Below the pieces are notes generated by a model that ran no database searches, was not told the DNA's origin, and saw nothing but the letters and a program-made list of their open reading frames with translations. Positions 62,989-64,000 of a DNA stretch of 64,000 nt are shown one piece after another. The stretch is from contig CBDCVV010000022.1 in NCBI GenBank assembly GCA_965223235.1, positions 496,001 to 560,000 of the forward strand. The letters run 5' to 3'. Source of the stretch: UBA2589 sp965223235 (GTDB taxonomy: Bacteria; Gemmatimonadota; Gemmatimonadetes; Longimicrobiales; Gaopeijiaceae). A program made the position numbers and the translations under genes. Position 1 is the first letter of the stretch, and every line of letters begins with the position of its first letter.

Positions 62989-64000
62989 ATGAGCGACCCT
63001 GACGCGCAGCCGCAGCCTTGGATCGACGCCTTCCTCAGGTCGTACTACGAGCACCATCCTGTACACGCGACGTTCATCGGTGTCCATCGCTACGACGCAA
63101 GGCTACCGGACCCCTCCGAATCGGGGCTCGGAGACCTCCTCGCAACGGCGCAGACGCTCCTTTCAGACACGGCGACCCAAGGGCGCGTGACCGAACTCAC
63201 CGCCGAGACCGGCGCGTCGACACGATTCAACAGGATCGACGAGCGCCTCGCCCGCGGCTTCCTCCGGATACGCTCCTGGGAGCTCCAGTCGGAACACTTC
63301 GAGCGGGGGAACCCGAGTCACCACACAGGGGAGGCAGTCTTCGGGATACTAGGTCTCTTCCTGTCCGACTATGCCCCACTCGCGGAGCGAGCCGAGTCGG
63401 CGATCGATCGCATGCACCAGGTCACTCCCTATCTCGAGACGGCACGCGCCTCGGTCCAGGCCGCGCCATCTGAGTGGACGGCGCGCGCAATCCGGGAGTG
63501 CGACGGGGCACTCGCCTTCTTCACCGAAGGCGTCGAGCACCTGGCAACCAAGCTGAGTGGTAACGTCTCGGCCTTCCGAACCGCCGCGGGCCGAGCGGCG
63601 CGCGCCTTCTCGGATCACCGTGCTTGGCTCGAACACGATCTCCTGACCAAGCCACACGAGCGGTACGCCGCGGGACCAGAAGCGCTCGCGCTCCACATTC
63701 ACGATGGTCACTGCCTGCCCGACGAAGCCGACGAGATTGCGCGCTACGCCGAGGCCTGCCTCGCCGAAGCGGAGGCACGGCTGTCCGACGGTCTCCCCAC
63801 CAACCTCAGCGCAGCGCAGGGTCACGTCCCGCCGGACGAAGCCCTCCAAGTCCTACACCCGTCTGCGGAGCACTACTACCCACGCTATCAGGAGCTGTGG
63901 GACGACGTCCGTCACCTCGCGGAAGAGAAACGGCTCGTCACTTGGCCAGACTTCCCGATCCGGTACGTGCCGCGTCCCGAGTGGTGTAGGGCAGCGGCCC
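62989..64000 (+). CDS. DUF885-family protein, 3' end cut by window
   Basis: The first 337 codons of a DUF885 protein (usually about 550-600 residues), open to the last base. Start ATG 62989 with GGAGG two bases before. The opening WIDAFLRSYYEHHPVHATFIGVHRYDARLPD is the classic DUF885 N-terminus; later phrases include LETARASVQAAPSEWTARAI and FRTAAGRAARAFSDHRAWLEHDLL. The fold is helical and related to zinc peptidases with an HExxH-like site near the C-terminus, which is not in the window. No signal peptide is visible. The gap 62795-62988 (194 bases) shows no gene or terminator. Confidence 0.9.
   Translation, partial: MSDPDAQPQPWIDAFLRSYYEHHPVHATFIGVHRYDARLPDPSESGLGDLLATAQTLLSDTATQGRVTELTAETGASTRFNRIDERLARGFLRIRSWELQSEHFERGNPSHHTGEAVFGILGLFLSDYAPLAERAESAIDRMHQVTPYLETARASVQAAPSEWTARAIRECDGALAFFTEGVEHLATKLSGNVSAFRTAAGRAARAFSDHRAWLEHDLLTKPHERYAAGPEALALHIHDGHCLPDEADEIARYAEACLAEAEARLSDGLPTNLSAAQGHVPPDEALQVLHPSAEHYYPRYQELWDDVRHLAEEKRLVTWPDFPIRYVPRPEWCRAAA

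Overview
The window is about 63% G+C bacterial chromosome, densely packed with genes on both strands. I found no rRNA, tRNA, CRISPR array, insertion sequence or phage genes. The gene content suggests Gemmatimonadota or a related phylum: three PadR regulator plus MacB/FtsX-like (ADOP) permease units, planctomycete-type cytochrome c proteins (DUF1592/DUF1552), and many exported peptidases and beta-propeller proteins. This placement is an inference from gene families. Several apparent one-base frame breaks and one gene without a normal start codon suggest a metagenome-assembled or lightly polished sequence.

Layout, 0-16 kb: a truncated GT4 glycosyltransferase; a translationally coupled pair (cytochrome c/copper-monooxygenase-like protein plus a small exported protein); an APC permease fused to EIIA-like and TrkA-C-like domains; a dienelactone hydrolase; an orphan IucA/IucC-like synthetase divergent from PadR/permease unit 1; a DUF5715 lipoprotein; menB; and an NRPS-like A-T-TE enzyme whose thioesterase has Cys instead of Ser. 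16-30 kb: an NTF2-like and a DUF3465 protein; the DUF1592-DUF1552-ankyrin operon; PadR/permease unit 2; a frameshifted small gene; an alpha/beta hydrolase; and an M14 carboxypeptidase.

30-45 kb: a tightly overlapping six-gene operon (DUF4129, membrane protein, MoxR, DUF58, membrane protein, beta-propeller); a double VOC protein; an RhlE-type helicase; PadR/permease unit 3 with a perfect palindromic operator; a YczE-like membrane protein; and a 1052-residue BNR/sortilin-like protein. 45-64 kb: an FCY1-like deaminase and an MFS transporter; DUF6265 and VOC genes divergent from a tandem HxlR regulator; an amidase lipoprotein; an M28 peptidase; an Asp-nucleophile hydrolase coupled to an ECF41 sigma factor behind an ECF41-like promoter; a hipBA toxin-antitoxin operon with three operators spaced exactly 61 bp apart; an M19 dipeptidase; a penicillin acylase lipoprotein; a DUF1295/beta-barrel fusion; a small membrane protein; a class II photolyase; and a DUF885 protein cut by the window end.

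Themes: the many secreted amidases, peptidases and acylases suggest a life on peptides and amides. Regulation appears mostly local, with each regulator beside its target and a recognisable inverted repeat in front of several of them.
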